Positions 37,381-47,316 of a stretch of DNA of 64,000 nucleotides are shown here, piece by piece. The notes beneath the pieces are model-generated. The model saw only the letters and a program-made list of their open reading frames with translations. It made no database searches and had not been told where the DNA came from. Origin of the DNA: Gnetum montanum (taxonomy: Eukaryota; Streptophyta; Gnetopsida; Gnetales; Gnetaceae). The stretch covers positions 489,980-553,979 of the forward strand of contig MNCI01030629.1 in assembly GCA_015680685.1 (NCBI GenBank). The letters run 5' to 3'. The stretch's first letter is position 1; every line of letters begins with the position of its first letter. Both the position numbers and the translations under genes were made by a program.

Positions 37381-38002
37381 TAGCCATCCAAGGGTTGTGC
37401 AAGCCCAGTAGGAGCTACACAGGCCCTGCAACTTGCATAGGACCTACCAAAGCCACATAGGCCTTATAGGCTGCATTGGCCCTAATAGGGCCTAGGCCTA
37501 TTCTAGTCATGCCACTCCTGTTCTTACAGTCGTTATCACCTCCAGAGCTGCTGATCCATAGTTTCCACCACCTACCACATGCCCACAGATTTGCCCCTCA
37601 TGCAGCCACACGAGCATCACCGCTCTGCCCTCCATGCCTATCGTAACGCATGGGCAACTACCATCGACATCTATGCCCTTCGTCATCTGCTAATGACACA
37701 CTTGCACCTTCTACCATCTGTTGTCACACCATGCCTGCACCTACCATCACACCGTGCCTGCCACTACTACTACCGCACCTACCACTGCCCACCTACCTAT
37801 CACCTATCGACTGCCTACCACACACATTTCCCTTTAACATGATCAAAAATCATCTCCAATACCATCAATAATTGCCTTCGACACTACTTAAAATTTCCTC
37901 CAACACTGTCAATAACCACCTTGAACACCACCAAAAGTTGCCTCTCTGAACTATGCCACAAACCACCTCTCCATTGAAAGTCGCATAAGCCCTAAGATGG
38001 GC
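37381..38002 (+). other. GC-richer, CAC/CTAC-rich segment of element C
   Basis: Starts with degenerate 20-22 bp repeats on the theme 'aagccctgaaatgggctaca' (37390-37490) and continues as a C-rich, purine-poor region (37500-37980) rich in CCTACCAC. Open in two frames by composition (Pro/His/Leu/Thr), which I regard as accidental. Element E has a similar C-rich block at 53220-53700. Confidence 0.5.
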
Positions 38003-38191
38003 TATGCAAGCCCTAAGATAAGCTACACAAGCCCTGAAATGGGCTGCACTAACCTAATGGTAGGCTGCATAGGCCATGTCAAGGGCTACATGGACCCTAA
38101 GATGAGTCGTGCTAGCCCAAACGAGGGCTACACAGACCCTAAAATAGGGCACACTGACTTAGAGGAGGGCTATGCAGACCTTGAAATGGCC
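38003..38191 (+). repeat. 21-bp minisatellite, nine copies (element C)
   Basis: Nine tandem 21-bp units, readable as 7-residue repeats: YASPKIS, YTSPEMG, CTNLMVG, CIGHVKG, YMDPKMS, RASPNEG, YTDPKIG, HTDLEEG, YADLEMA. The length stays at exactly 21 bp although sequence has diverged. At the corresponding place element E has an unrelated 45-bp repeat (53743-53877). Confidence 0.8.
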
Positions 38192-39171
38192 ATCACCTGC
38201 ACAGTCAAGATTTTTCATTAACAAATGAAATATTTGAAATTCTCAACAATTGACGGGAATTTTGGAACTCTCGTTAGCTGATGGAAAAATTTTAAAATTT
38301 TTCATCATTAATTGTTAATTTAAATTAAGAACACACACAAATATTTCAAAAAATTTAAATTTGACACCTTGGTAACAATAGAGATAAAAACTTCATCATT
38401 AAGCATGCTTGTTTTGAAGTAGAACTAGGATGAGTGACCTATTGAGAAGTCTCATTTTTCGTGCCAAAGGTCTTAGAATTTAGGAGCCATAAATTTTGAT
38501 TTTGAAATCCTTTTTCAATAAATGAAGAGTTTTTTCCTATAGATTTTAACCTTCCAGGCCCAATGGTGGAGTTAGTTCTATCCCAGGGAACCCCAAAAAT
38601 TAGTTTTTACTCCTTACCTAATATAGTGCCTCAAGATCCTCAAAAGTTTAATTTTCACACAACTCAAGCATATGATGTTCATTTTCAACATATGAATAGT
38701 CATTTCCAAGATTTTTCACCCTTCTAAACTCAATGGTGAGGTTAGATTTATCATTTGAGCACATGATAATTCAATGATATCATAAATTCAACCATTTGAA
38801 TTTTAAAATTTAGTGCATAACCCTTACAAACAGTCTTAAGATCACTATGGCATGCCATTAACTACACTACCGAAGTCAATGTTCTTAAGGGGGGTATAAA
38901 GGCTGCTAAGAATTAGATAATATACTTACATATTACTAAAAATATATGATGTCATTAGATATTACTAAAATTAGATAATGTAATTATAAAATTAGATAAT
39001 GTAGTTAAATTAGTTGGAGAATCAGTTGTTGTATCACTATCAATTGATTATTAGTTAATGAAGTAGTTGATGTATTAGCTGGAGAATTAGTTGAAGAAAC
39101 ATAACCATCTTTAACCATCAAGAACAGGATATATTAATCCATCCTACAATCAAAACATAGGGTAAAACAAC
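38192..39171 (+). other. Element C interior, no recognised gene
   Basis: Homologous to 53940-54258 and 58579-59150 in element E. The empty site of element F can be read here (about 38590, 'gggaaccccaaaaattag'). Several near-repeats of 'attagataatgtaattata' occur at 38910-39010. May be a 5' untranslated region of the captured transcript or element leader. Confidence 0.45.
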
Positions 39172-39578
39172 ATGGAGACTCAAAATATCATTTCAATAAG
39201 GAGTGTGAAACTCATGAAGAGAAATGATCTAGACAAGAATCCAAGAATGAAAATGAAAGCTACAACATACAACGTGCTTGCAAGATCACTAGTGAGTGAG
39301 AAACAACATCCACTATGTCCATCATGGGCCTTGGATTGTCATGAATATCAATATCCACACATCTTAGCAAAGTTAAAAGATTTGGATGCTAATGTCTTAA
39401 GCTTATAAGAAGTCTTGCCATGGGAATTTCTATATCAATTTCAACTATACTTGGGAAAGATAAGATAGATAGATATTTATAAGCAAAAAGGTTCTTATGG
39501 AAGTTCTTTTTAGCCATAAAGATTAGCCTATTATAGAAATCACAACATGGATGGTTGTGCAATCTTTAATAAAGAAGT
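39172..39578 (+). pseudogene. CCR4/Angel-like deadenylase frame, N-terminal part (in element C)
   Basis: Begins with an ATG at 39172. Translation shows MKATTYNVLARSLVSEKQHP, LCPSWALDCHEYQYPHILAK, LKDLDANVLSL, a stop, then EVLPWEF and, after a frameshift, MDGCAIFNKE. This follows the N-terminal half of the EEP nuclease domain of CCR4/Angel deadenylases: YNILA with the Mg-binding Asn, CPSWALxWxYRRxxIL, DADILCLQEV (the Gln codon is now TAA, a C-to-T change; the catalytic Glu remains), and the DGCAIF segment. Continuous with 46131-46882 across element B. CCR4-type proteins shorten mRNA poly(A) tails; this copy has no introns, so it looks like a captured cDNA. LINE endonucleases share the fold but not the CPSWAL or DGCAIF signatures. 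Confidence 0.75.
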
Positions 39579-40424
39579 TGATGAGTGGCGAGGTACCCCT
39601 ACACTTAACCATACGAATACAAACGTTACATGTGCGATCTGGTTGAACTCTGCAGACTAAGTGCCTACACGCCTTATGGAACACTTAAGGTTAATCATTC
39701 ATTGTCTTCTCAGACTTACTTGTATTTGTCACAGTTGTATGGTTAAGTAAGTCTAAGGTATGTGATTTTTATATCTTTTCTATTTTATCACCTATGCTAA
39801 TGAGGGAAAAGGTGAAGAGACTAATTAACTAAATTTAACTAACTAACTAAGTTCTAATGCCTAGCATCAATATCTGTTCCCACTTACCATTCACACCCTG
39901 AACCAATGCAACCTTTTGGGATTACCAAATGCTATTCGTTGCTGGGATTACCAAGCATAACACACGTGCTCGAAGTGGTCATACTGAATGCACTTAACTA
40001 TGAGAGAAGGGTTGAGAGAGATTTAATTAACTAATAAAGCATTAAATGATGAAAAATAAATAATAATAATGAAAGTCCTAATTAGCTTAGTCCATGAACT
40101 GCAAGGTTTATCCAAAAGTTTGTCTTTATTTCCATACACAAACTTGTGCTTAGGTACAATATTTGCTCGAATAAAGATCCGTTCACTTTGGAACTCCTAC
40201 TGCGAGCACATGGAAATTACTCTAACTTTGGAATGGAAAAACTACAAGAGTTTGGCTAAGGTCTAGATCTAGATTGAGAAACAAGGGAGAGCCGCCTCTT
40301 ATTTATAGATTTGGTAGCACGCTACGATATCATGTACGTGATATCGTAGGGGAAGACGCGATATCATGGGGGATGCGATATCGCATATGCGATATCACAG
40401 CCCATGCGATATCACATCCCATCA
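39579..40424 (-). mobile_element. Element B 3' LTR (left copy)
   Basis: About 846 bp, matching 45298-46130 closely. U3 (right end, read on the minus strand) has a palindrome block at 40315-40424 with several GATATC cores ('gtacgtgatatcgtagg', 'gatgcgatatcgcatatg') and a TATA box CTATAAATAAGAGG at 40308-40295. Confidence 0.93.
40295..40424 (-). promoter_or_regulatory. Element B U3: TATA box plus GATATCGC palindrome cluster
   Basis: On the minus strand the LTR start is followed by about 110 bp with at least six GATATC-centred palindromes, then the TATA box at 40308-40295. The right LTR has the same arrangement at 46004-46130 but with different repeat copy number (46029-46120). These blocks hold most of the CpG dinucleotides of the region, so they may be methylation-sensitive protein-binding sites. 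Confidence 0.55.
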
Positions 40425-40445
40425 TACCCCCATGACTAAATAAAA
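40425..40445 (-). other. Polypurine tract of element B
   Basis: Minus strand reads AGTCATGGGGGTA then TGATGGG of the LTR. Same sequence context as in A and D. Confidence 0.75.
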
Positions 40446-42340
40446 ACTTGTCCTTGAGTTCCTTACATAATATTGGAAAGGTTTGGGATTATTGACTTGA
40501 ATAGAACTAATGGTGAATGGGATGACATGTGAATGGATCATCATTACAGAACATGACAGAATTGGTGTTCATGACAACAAGAGTGAACACCTTACACATT
40601 TGACATCAAGCCTTATTTGGTAGCTGAGAGAGAAGAGAGAAGAGAGAAGAAGTCTACTGCTATCAACACCAAGATTGTGCCTTTCGTTGTCTATCCATAA
40701 GCTCACCATCGATCTTGTTCCTTGCATAACTGCTTCAGCACTGATCCATTCCAAGTGTTCCCTCCAAATCCAATCCATTGTTGCATGATTACCATCTACA
40801 CAAACACAGTCTTTATATTAGCAAGGGTAAATGAATCACAATGCAGTTGATACCTTGCTTCGGTAAAAGGTCCATTGGCTGGGTCGTGGTATGGCTAATA
40901 CGGGTCTGGAGATATAATAGTGGTGACTACCAAAGGTATAGGGGCTAGGAGAAAATCAAAAAAATTGGGTCAAGACCCCCATGACTAAGAGCGAACCTCT
41001 AGTAGCAATAGAATGGAGAAAGAAAAAGAATAAGGAAGATGGAGAAAAAGAGACAACTATAACATTGATGAAATGGATGTCAAGATGGAAATGAACAAAA
41101 TAGAGTGGATTACAAAAATGTTAAGGAAAATAATTTAACTAATGCACCAAATATGAATGCTAGTGGGTCCTCCCCAAAGTAGGCTCATGCCCTTAATGCC
41201 CTGACAATCCCACATTCAAAGAGTCCGTAGGCTCTAGGAATGTCATTTGGAACAAGAGTTAAAGTCTTAACCACAAGAATTTACCAAAAAGAAAACAATG
41301 CGTCAACTAAAATATACACTAATGATACAATTGGCAATGAGGTGAGCAATGGAGAAAAGGATGGAGAGAAGAGAATGGAATGGAATCCCAAGAACAAGGT
41401 GGTGTACAACCCCTTGTGTATTTCATGGTTAATGTGACTTAGTCAATCTCTTTCCTAATCCAGCCTCAACAAACCACATCCAGTGACTTCACATTAATAC
41501 ATTTAGCCAAGCCATCCACTTGAAGTAACAAGAATGCTTCCACCAAAGAGCCACCACCATTCCGATGAAACGAAGGAGGAGAGAATGGGAAGCAAGAAGG
41601 GCCTTAGTTAGAGGGAACGTGTTTTTAGCTCCATAACCAATGCTTGTAGCCCATATGATTATTTCATCTAAGGGGGTGTGCTTTGAATTCTCACTCTCTC
41701 TTTTTTTTATGTTTATACTTGAGAACCACACCATGCAAAGACCTTGTTATTTTTATTTGCTTAGCTTCCCAATAAGGTGGCAATGTCGGAATGGTAAGAA
41801 AACTCAAGAAGAAAACATCCAATCACCCAAAAGAATGGCCAACACAAATGCACCAAGTTCCCTTGAAGTCACACCCTTTTCATTCCTTAAGTCCTTCCTT
41901 AGTTTGAGAAATACCTAGTCACCGATTCGTTATAGTTCTTATTATTGAGAAAGGGACTATACAATTCCAAGCCAAGAGAGACCATAGAAATTTGTGGATG
42001 TATGGATGAAGTGGACTCATTGCCTGTCATATCAAAAGAATCATACCTTAGTATAAACATCGTAACTTAAAGGTAAAAACCAAACATTAGCAACCAATAG
42101 AAAATAGTTCATACCATCATGAAGAGCACTTATTGGGTGAAAAAATTAACAAAATGGATAAGACACACACATACATACAAATAAAAGAAAAAAGGATGAA
42201 CAATGTTGTAAAACAAACAAGAAAAGTTAAAGAAATTGTAAAAACAAAAATGTGTAAAACAAAAACGTGTAAAACAAAAACTTAAAAGAACTGAGGGCCT
42301 CGAATGATCAGCATAGGTGGCCATCTCCCCCATGACTGAA
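40446..42340 (-). other. Element B 3' non-coding region
   Basis: No coding frame recognised; blocks shared with A (3700-4800) and D (31400-33350). At its upstream end (42340-42310) the minus strand reads VMGEMATY, corresponding to VMGEMAIH at the end of the D integrase. This fixes the deletion scar between protease and the tail of integrase at about 42350-42500. Confidence 0.6.
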
Positions 42341-42499
42341 TGGAAAGGGAGAGATCTAAAATAATGAATGCCTATTTGAATTTCTTAGAAGTGTCCAACT
42401 TCTCCCGATTGATGTTTTCAAGTTAAGGGATGGAAGTCGGTGACACTCATACTCCAATGTATCTATGCCTTCATTGTGGGGGTGAGTTGTTCCCCCAGT

Positions 42500-43209
42500 T
42501 CATTTCATGCATGTTGGTAGGCTACTCTCTTGATTAGTTTTCAACCACGAGGTGTTCTCTGGTTGAGTGGTTGCTACATATAGGCACCTTTGTATGTTAT
42601 CCTCTGGTGCACATCGGTTACATGTAGGAAATGTTGAGCATTCCTCCATGTCATCACCCTCTGAGTCACTGTATCTGATGCATGGAACTTTCTTCTTCTC
42701 GATCTTTCCATAAATGTTTTCCTTAGATATTTTCAAGGAAAGATTACGAATCCCTAGGCATGCATCTATTGTACTCATCCATGCCCTTCCCATTATAATT
42801 GGGAAGTCCCCTTTGTCATTGTTTATTTGGATCACCAGGAAATCAGCTAAGTATGACCAACCACATACGGTGGTAAGAATGTCCTCACCTGTCCCAAAGG
42901 AACAGTGATGGATTGGTCAGCCAGCTCTAGTTGAATATTCCTCTTCTTGAGTGGAGGCGGGTTTCAGGCTTTATACATTTCTCGTGAGATTAAGTTGACT
43001 CTGGAACTTGAGTCAAGAAGAGCCTTATGAGGTTCATTCCCAGCGACTTGGAGATAAATTAGGGGGCTTCCAAGATTAGAGAGTTTCCTGGGAAGGTGGC
43101 CCACCTTGATCCAGTCAGTAACAGTATGTGTTAACATAACCATGTGCATTGAGCTCTGTTGTTGGTTTGAAGGGAGCTTCGAAGCCTTATTTGTTGGAGG
43201 AGTGGTCAT
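42500..43209 (-). pseudogene. Element B protease relic
   Basis: Minus-strand frame 43209-42964 ends ALLDSSSRVNLISREMYKA, the retropepsin active-site region (usual pattern hydrophobic-hydrophobic-D-S/T-G; the Gly is Ser here). Frame 42835-42500 continues with DKGDFPIIMGRAWMSTIDAC and SKENIYGKIEKKKVPC, matching D at about 48900-48780. The protease would process the element polyprotein. Frameshift between the halves. Confidence 0.7.
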
Positions 43210-43299
43210 AGACTCAACTACTTGTGGTTTTGAGAGCTTTTTTGAACTCCTGGTTCTAAGGAAAGGTCTTCTCTTTGTCCAGTTGTCAAAACCAGTAGT

Positions 43300-45152
43300 G
43301 GGTTGAAGGTTTGCAGCTCTCGTAGCATTATGTTACTGCAGTTGAGTTGGGAGTTCCCCTTGCATCATTGGAGTGGGTGGTAGCAGAACTACTGGCATAA
43401 GAGTGGCAGATGAATTCAGAGGATGGTATGCATGTGGTGTGTCTCCCAGAGGAGAAGGAGTCCTAAAATACTCCTGAACTTGGTAGTGATGTTGTGTGGT
43501 TGCGTGACCCATAGAGTCACTTGGAGAAACCGGTTGCTGCACATAATAGCCGTAAGGATCTGGTTGCCAGTAAGGGTATTGTTGTCTAGGCGGTGACATC
43601 CCCCATGACTATGGGTATTGCCACTGTTAATGTTGCCCGATAGGTTGTGGCAGAGTTCCACTTGGATAATATGTTAATGGTTGGTGGAACTNGCTCCAAT
43701 AATCTATGAACTTCATGGGATCTAAGTTCAGATAATCTCCCTTGGGCATATGTCCTAAGGGTTTTCCTAGTTTCATGTCTTAGCCCATCTACGAGGTGGC
43801 AAAGTTGATCCCGTTGTGCATCACCATGGCCCGAGCAACAATGTAGCAATGCATAATATTGGTCCATGATAGCATCCAAGGGTTCGTGATTACCCTGCTT
43901 CCAACCTTGGATCTGCTTATGCAAGTTGGACACTCTGGAGTATGTTTGGTATTTGTCCTTAAACAATTCTAGCATTGTACTCCACCTCCTAATGGTTCCT
44001 AGCTCTAAGGACTAGTACCAACTCTCTGCTTTTTTTATGAGTGTCCTAGGGAACAACTTTAACTTCTGCCACTCATTTTTAATATTTTACAAGGTGCAGG
44101 CATCATGGAATTCCTGTAAGTGATTCTGCAGATCAACGTTGTATCCCCCCTCAAAACGTAGGATATTATTCATGTCTAGTCTCTTGATCCGACTATCTTT
44201 TTTATGCCTTGTAGGTATTCTAACTACCTTTGTAATGTCTAACATACTTTAGGTGGCAAGTAGGGGTTCATCATGACCATCTCTCTCATGACATCTATGA
44301 TGCCTACATGGTTCCCTACTTTCCCTTCTTTCATGCCTTGACTTCCTAAAGTTCCCTCGTCCTTGCTCTTGACTCTCTCGTCGAGGTCTCTCATCTCGCT
44401 TACCCTTATCCTCACCATTGTGCTCTTTGTGACTGAGTCCTAATGTGGAAGGAGAGGTTGAATGATGTCATGAAGGGGAAGAAGAAGGGGAACCATCGCC
44501 ATGACAATGTTTCTTACCTTCTCTTCGGTGGCTACAGCCCCGATCGTGATGACAATCTGAATGCCCATCCTTGTCATGTGTTTGTGTTCCCTCATCGAAC
44601 ACTTGGTGTTCATGGGAATCAAAACTAGGGTTGTGAATCGTAGAGTGTAGGTTCTTATACCCTACATCCTTACCATCGTGAGGAGGGGGACATCATTATG
44701 TGAAGAACCTATTAAGATAGGTTCACCACCCTTAACTTCTCTTATGACAGGTGAAGTGTAGTGGGGTTCTTTGCCCTTCAACGATGTGTGATAACTCTCC
44801 TGCCACAAGTCCCTTAGACATTGTGCTACTATGGGGTGGTAATCCCTTATGTCATAATCTTTTGCAACATATTCAGTGTATAATTCCGTCATGCCTATTT
44901 GTGCAAGAGCACAAAGGAGCATGTTAGGGACTGCCCGATCTGGGGTAACACTATGTTACCTTGCAAGTCTCGCCAACGCAATTGTTCATCCTGAAGGAGG
45001 ATAAAGGTAAAATCGAGTATATACTCATCATGATGAGTATACACTACCTAATACTCTTGAGGAACTAGCGGATCTGGGTTACATGTGTTAAACCACCGAC
45101 CGTCTCTTGTGTGATCCCTAGGTGGTGAAGTGCTCTTATGAGAAGAAGACAT
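43300..45152 (-). pseudogene. gag: Element B gag relic
   Basis: A start codon on the minus strand at 45152-45150 opens MSSSHKSTSPPRDHTRDGRW. Frameshifts follow. A segment at 44922-44662 has QIGMTELYTEYVAKDYDIRD. The capsid region at 43975-43586 reads MLELFKDKYQTYSRVSNLHK, QIQGWKQGNHEPLDAIMDQY and RETRKTLRTYAQGRLSEL-like sequence (written RHETRKTLRTYAQGR), matching plant Retrotrans_gag (FKxxYxxxSRxxxLxxxxxxL.QG..PLxxYxxxF). A Pro/Gln/Tyr-rich tail follows to 43333. A single N lies at 43692. Several stops; not functional. Confidence 0.7.
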
Positions 45153-45278
45153 TTTTTTCTTGTTGGTGTGCTATTGACCGTTGTTTAAAATTTCTTTTGA
45201 TTAACCCTAAGGGTTCATTTAAGCTTCCCAACAATGTGGATGATTCCCTATGTTCTACTTAGTGCACAAACAACTTAG

Positions 45279-45296
45279 TCCTCGACAACTGCACTA
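45279..45296 (-). other. Primer-binding site of element B (tRNA-Asp type)
   Basis: Minus strand TAGTGCAGTTGTCGAGGA, one base from the LTR, against the tRNA-Asp primer site TGGCGCCGTTGCCGGGGA (13 of 18; four of the five differences are G-to-A or C-to-T). Its partner in D is TGGCATTGTTGCTGAGGA. Confidence 0.75.
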
Positions 45297-45297
45297 A

Positions 45298-46130
45298 TGA
45301 TGAGTGGCGAGGTACCCCTACACTCAACCATACGAATACGAGCGTTACACGTGCGATCCGGTCGAACTTCACAGACTAAGTGCCTACACGCCTTATGGAA
45401 CACTTAAGGTTAATCATTTGTTATCTTCCCAGACTTACTTGTATTTGTTACTGTTGTATGGTTAAGTAAGTTTGAGGTATGTGATTTTTATATCTTTTCT
45501 GTTTTATTACCTATGCTAATGAGGGAAAAGATGAAGAGACTAATTAACTAACTTTAACTAACTAACTAAGTTCTAATGCCTAGCATCAGTATCCGTTCCC
45601 ACTTACTATTCATACCCTGAACCAAGGCAACCTTCTAGGATTACCAAATGCTATTCATTGCTGGGATTACCAAGCGTAATGCACGTGCTTGAAGCGGTTG
45701 TATTGAATGCAGTTAACTATGAGAGAAGGGTTGAGAAAGATTTAATTAACTAATAAAGCATTAAACAATGAACAATAATTAAAGTCCTAATTAGCTTAGT
45801 CCATGCACTGCAAAGTTTATCCAAAATTTCTTCTTTATTTTCGTACACAAACTTGTGCTCAGGTATAATATTTGCTTGAATAAAGATCTGTTCACTTTGG
45901 AACTCCTACTGCGAGCACATGGAAATTACTCTAACTCTGGAATGAAAAAACTGCAAGATTTTGGCTAAGGTCTAGATCTATATTGAGAAACAAGGGACAA
46001 CCACCTCTTATTTATAGATTTGACGGAGAACTACGATATCATGTATGTGATATCACGGGGGATGCGATATCACGGCCGATGCGATATCGCGTACGTGATA
46101 TCGCGGCCCATGTGATATTGTGTCCCATCA
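45298..46130 (-). mobile_element. Element B 5' LTR (right copy)
   Basis: Starts TGATGAGTGGCGAGGTACCC, ends TGTCCCATCA. TATA box on the minus strand at 46017-46004 with the palindrome block at 46025-46125. Near-identical body to 39579-40424. Confidence 0.93.
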
Positions 46131-46882
46131 GAAGCCAAGTTTGAATTGGTACAAAGATTTGAATGGAGTTTAGAAAACATGATTGTTGAAATTCCATGAC
46201 TTCAAGCAATGGACAAGAAAGAACAGCTAAGATATTGCAAAAATCACATAGCCTTGGCATTGATTTTAAAAATTCAATTATCAGGAAGATGTGTATGCAT
46301 GGTTAACACATATTTAATTACCAAATCCACATGTTTAGATGTTAGACTATGTCCAGGAGCATATTTGATTAAGCAAATAGACAAAATTTTGAAGAATAAG
46401 CTATTGCTGAGTTATACAGATCCAATTCCATTTATTCTTTATGTAGACTTCAATGCAAAAATTGGAAGTAGTGTTTATTAATTCTTAAAATATGGATCTA
46501 TAAAGAAATATTTGGAAGATGAACCTAACTTGAAAAAGATGTTTCCATCAATTCAACATGTAATTCCATTAGCAAGTGCATATTTTTCTTACTTTGAATC
46601 TTCAATAGATAAATTAGATTCTAGAATTCAAGAACAAATGATGTTGATGGATAGCACTCATCAAGAACCATAGTTTACCAAGAACAGATGATGTTGATGG
46701 ATTATATTTGGTACAATGCCCAATTCTTTCAAGTTACCAAGTTACTAGAGTTTATTTCTAAATAAGAAGTTGAGAAGAATCAAAATCAACCCTTGCCATC
46801 CCGAACAAGACCATCTAATCATATACCACTTATGGTAGAATTACAATTACTCCAATTAGTTCATAAGATTGATCAAGATTAA
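46131..46882 (+). pseudogene. CCR4/Angel-like deadenylase frame, C-terminal part (in element C)
   Basis: Resumes in register after element B: KFELVQRFEWSLEN, then ALALILKIQLSGRCVCMVNT, DVRLCPGAYLIKQIDKIL, PIPFILYVDFNAKIGSSVY, FLKYGSI, and from 46697 DYIWYNAQFFQVTKLLEFIS and LPSRTRPSNHIPLMVELQLL, stop at 46880. In CCR4/Angel proteins these are FxxxxxxxxEFN, NVALLVxLxx...LCVANTHL, DVKLxQxxxLLxxID, PxILCGDFNSxPGSxVYxFLxxG (DxN active site kept as DFN), LDYIWY and the final LPSxxxPSDHLPLVAEF, where the catalytic Asp is Asn but His remains. A few stops interrupt it. With the N-terminal part, roughly 380 codons, about the length of the whole nuclease domain. Confidence 0.8.
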
Positions 46883-47316
46883 GCAGTATCTCACTCTTAC
46901 TTTTATTTGATGATCTTGTTAGTTTATTCATTTTTTAATTTATATTTCAATTAGATAAGTAAAATATCTATGATAATAAAAATTGGGGATAAAGAACCTT
47001 GTCTTCACTTGGGTAACTAGATCCAAGTTGCGCTTTGTGTGATCCTAGTTAGAACTGGTGATTGGTGGTTGATAAATCTTTAATTCCTCTTTTGTCATTA
47101 TCTTAGAAAATGAAGTAAGTATCAAGAAAGTAATATTTAATTTTGTATATATTTTTCTCACATATATTTTGTTTACAGAATTAGCAAGAAATAACTTCAA
47201 GTTTAAAGGAGAAATCAAATCATTGGAGCACAAGATCATGAAAGAAAGCATTGGAGCTAGAAAAAGATAGAGAACGTGGATTTGTTCAAGGATGAATGAA
47301 ACCTAAGGGGGTATAT
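46883..47316 (+). other. Element C 3' region with polypurine tract
   Basis: AT-rich, no gene. May include the 3' untranslated part of the captured transcript; no poly(A) tail is visible. The end, AAACCTAAGGGGGTATAT (47299-47316), is the polypurine tract before the 3' LTR. 'tttgtttacag' at 47168 resembles a 3' splice site. Confidence 0.5.

Larger units (their letters stand above)
39579..46130 (-). mobile_element. Element B, gag/PR-only Gypsy element (minus strand)
   Basis: LTRs 39579-40424 and 45298-46130 begin TGATGAGTGGCGAGG and end ATCCCATCA/GTCCCATCA. The flanks GAAGT (39574-39578) and GAAGC (46131-46135) are a 5-bp duplication with one change. The reading frame of the host CCR4-like sequence (NKE | KFELV) restores the empty site. 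Inside, on the minus strand: Asp primer site, gag, protease, a short scar, then the 3' non-coding region and polypurine tract. RT, RNase H and most of integrase are absent, so it was a non-autonomous derivative probably mobilised by D-like elements. The LTRs are similar to each other and B is the innermost insertion of its nest. Confidence 0.9.

Noticed and set aside
37579-37842. Open frames rich in His, Pro and Leu in element C, and the similar 53244-53624 frame in E
   Set aside because: Open in several frames because of CAC/CTAC composition; no conserved protein between C and E in any one frame.
39172-39578. Reading the EEP nuclease as a LINE (APE-type) endonuclease
   Set aside because: CPSWAL, DGCAIF, DFNAKIGSSVY and the C-terminal PSNHIPL order fit CCR4/Angel; no LINE RT follows, and the frame sits between LTRs with a polypurine tract.
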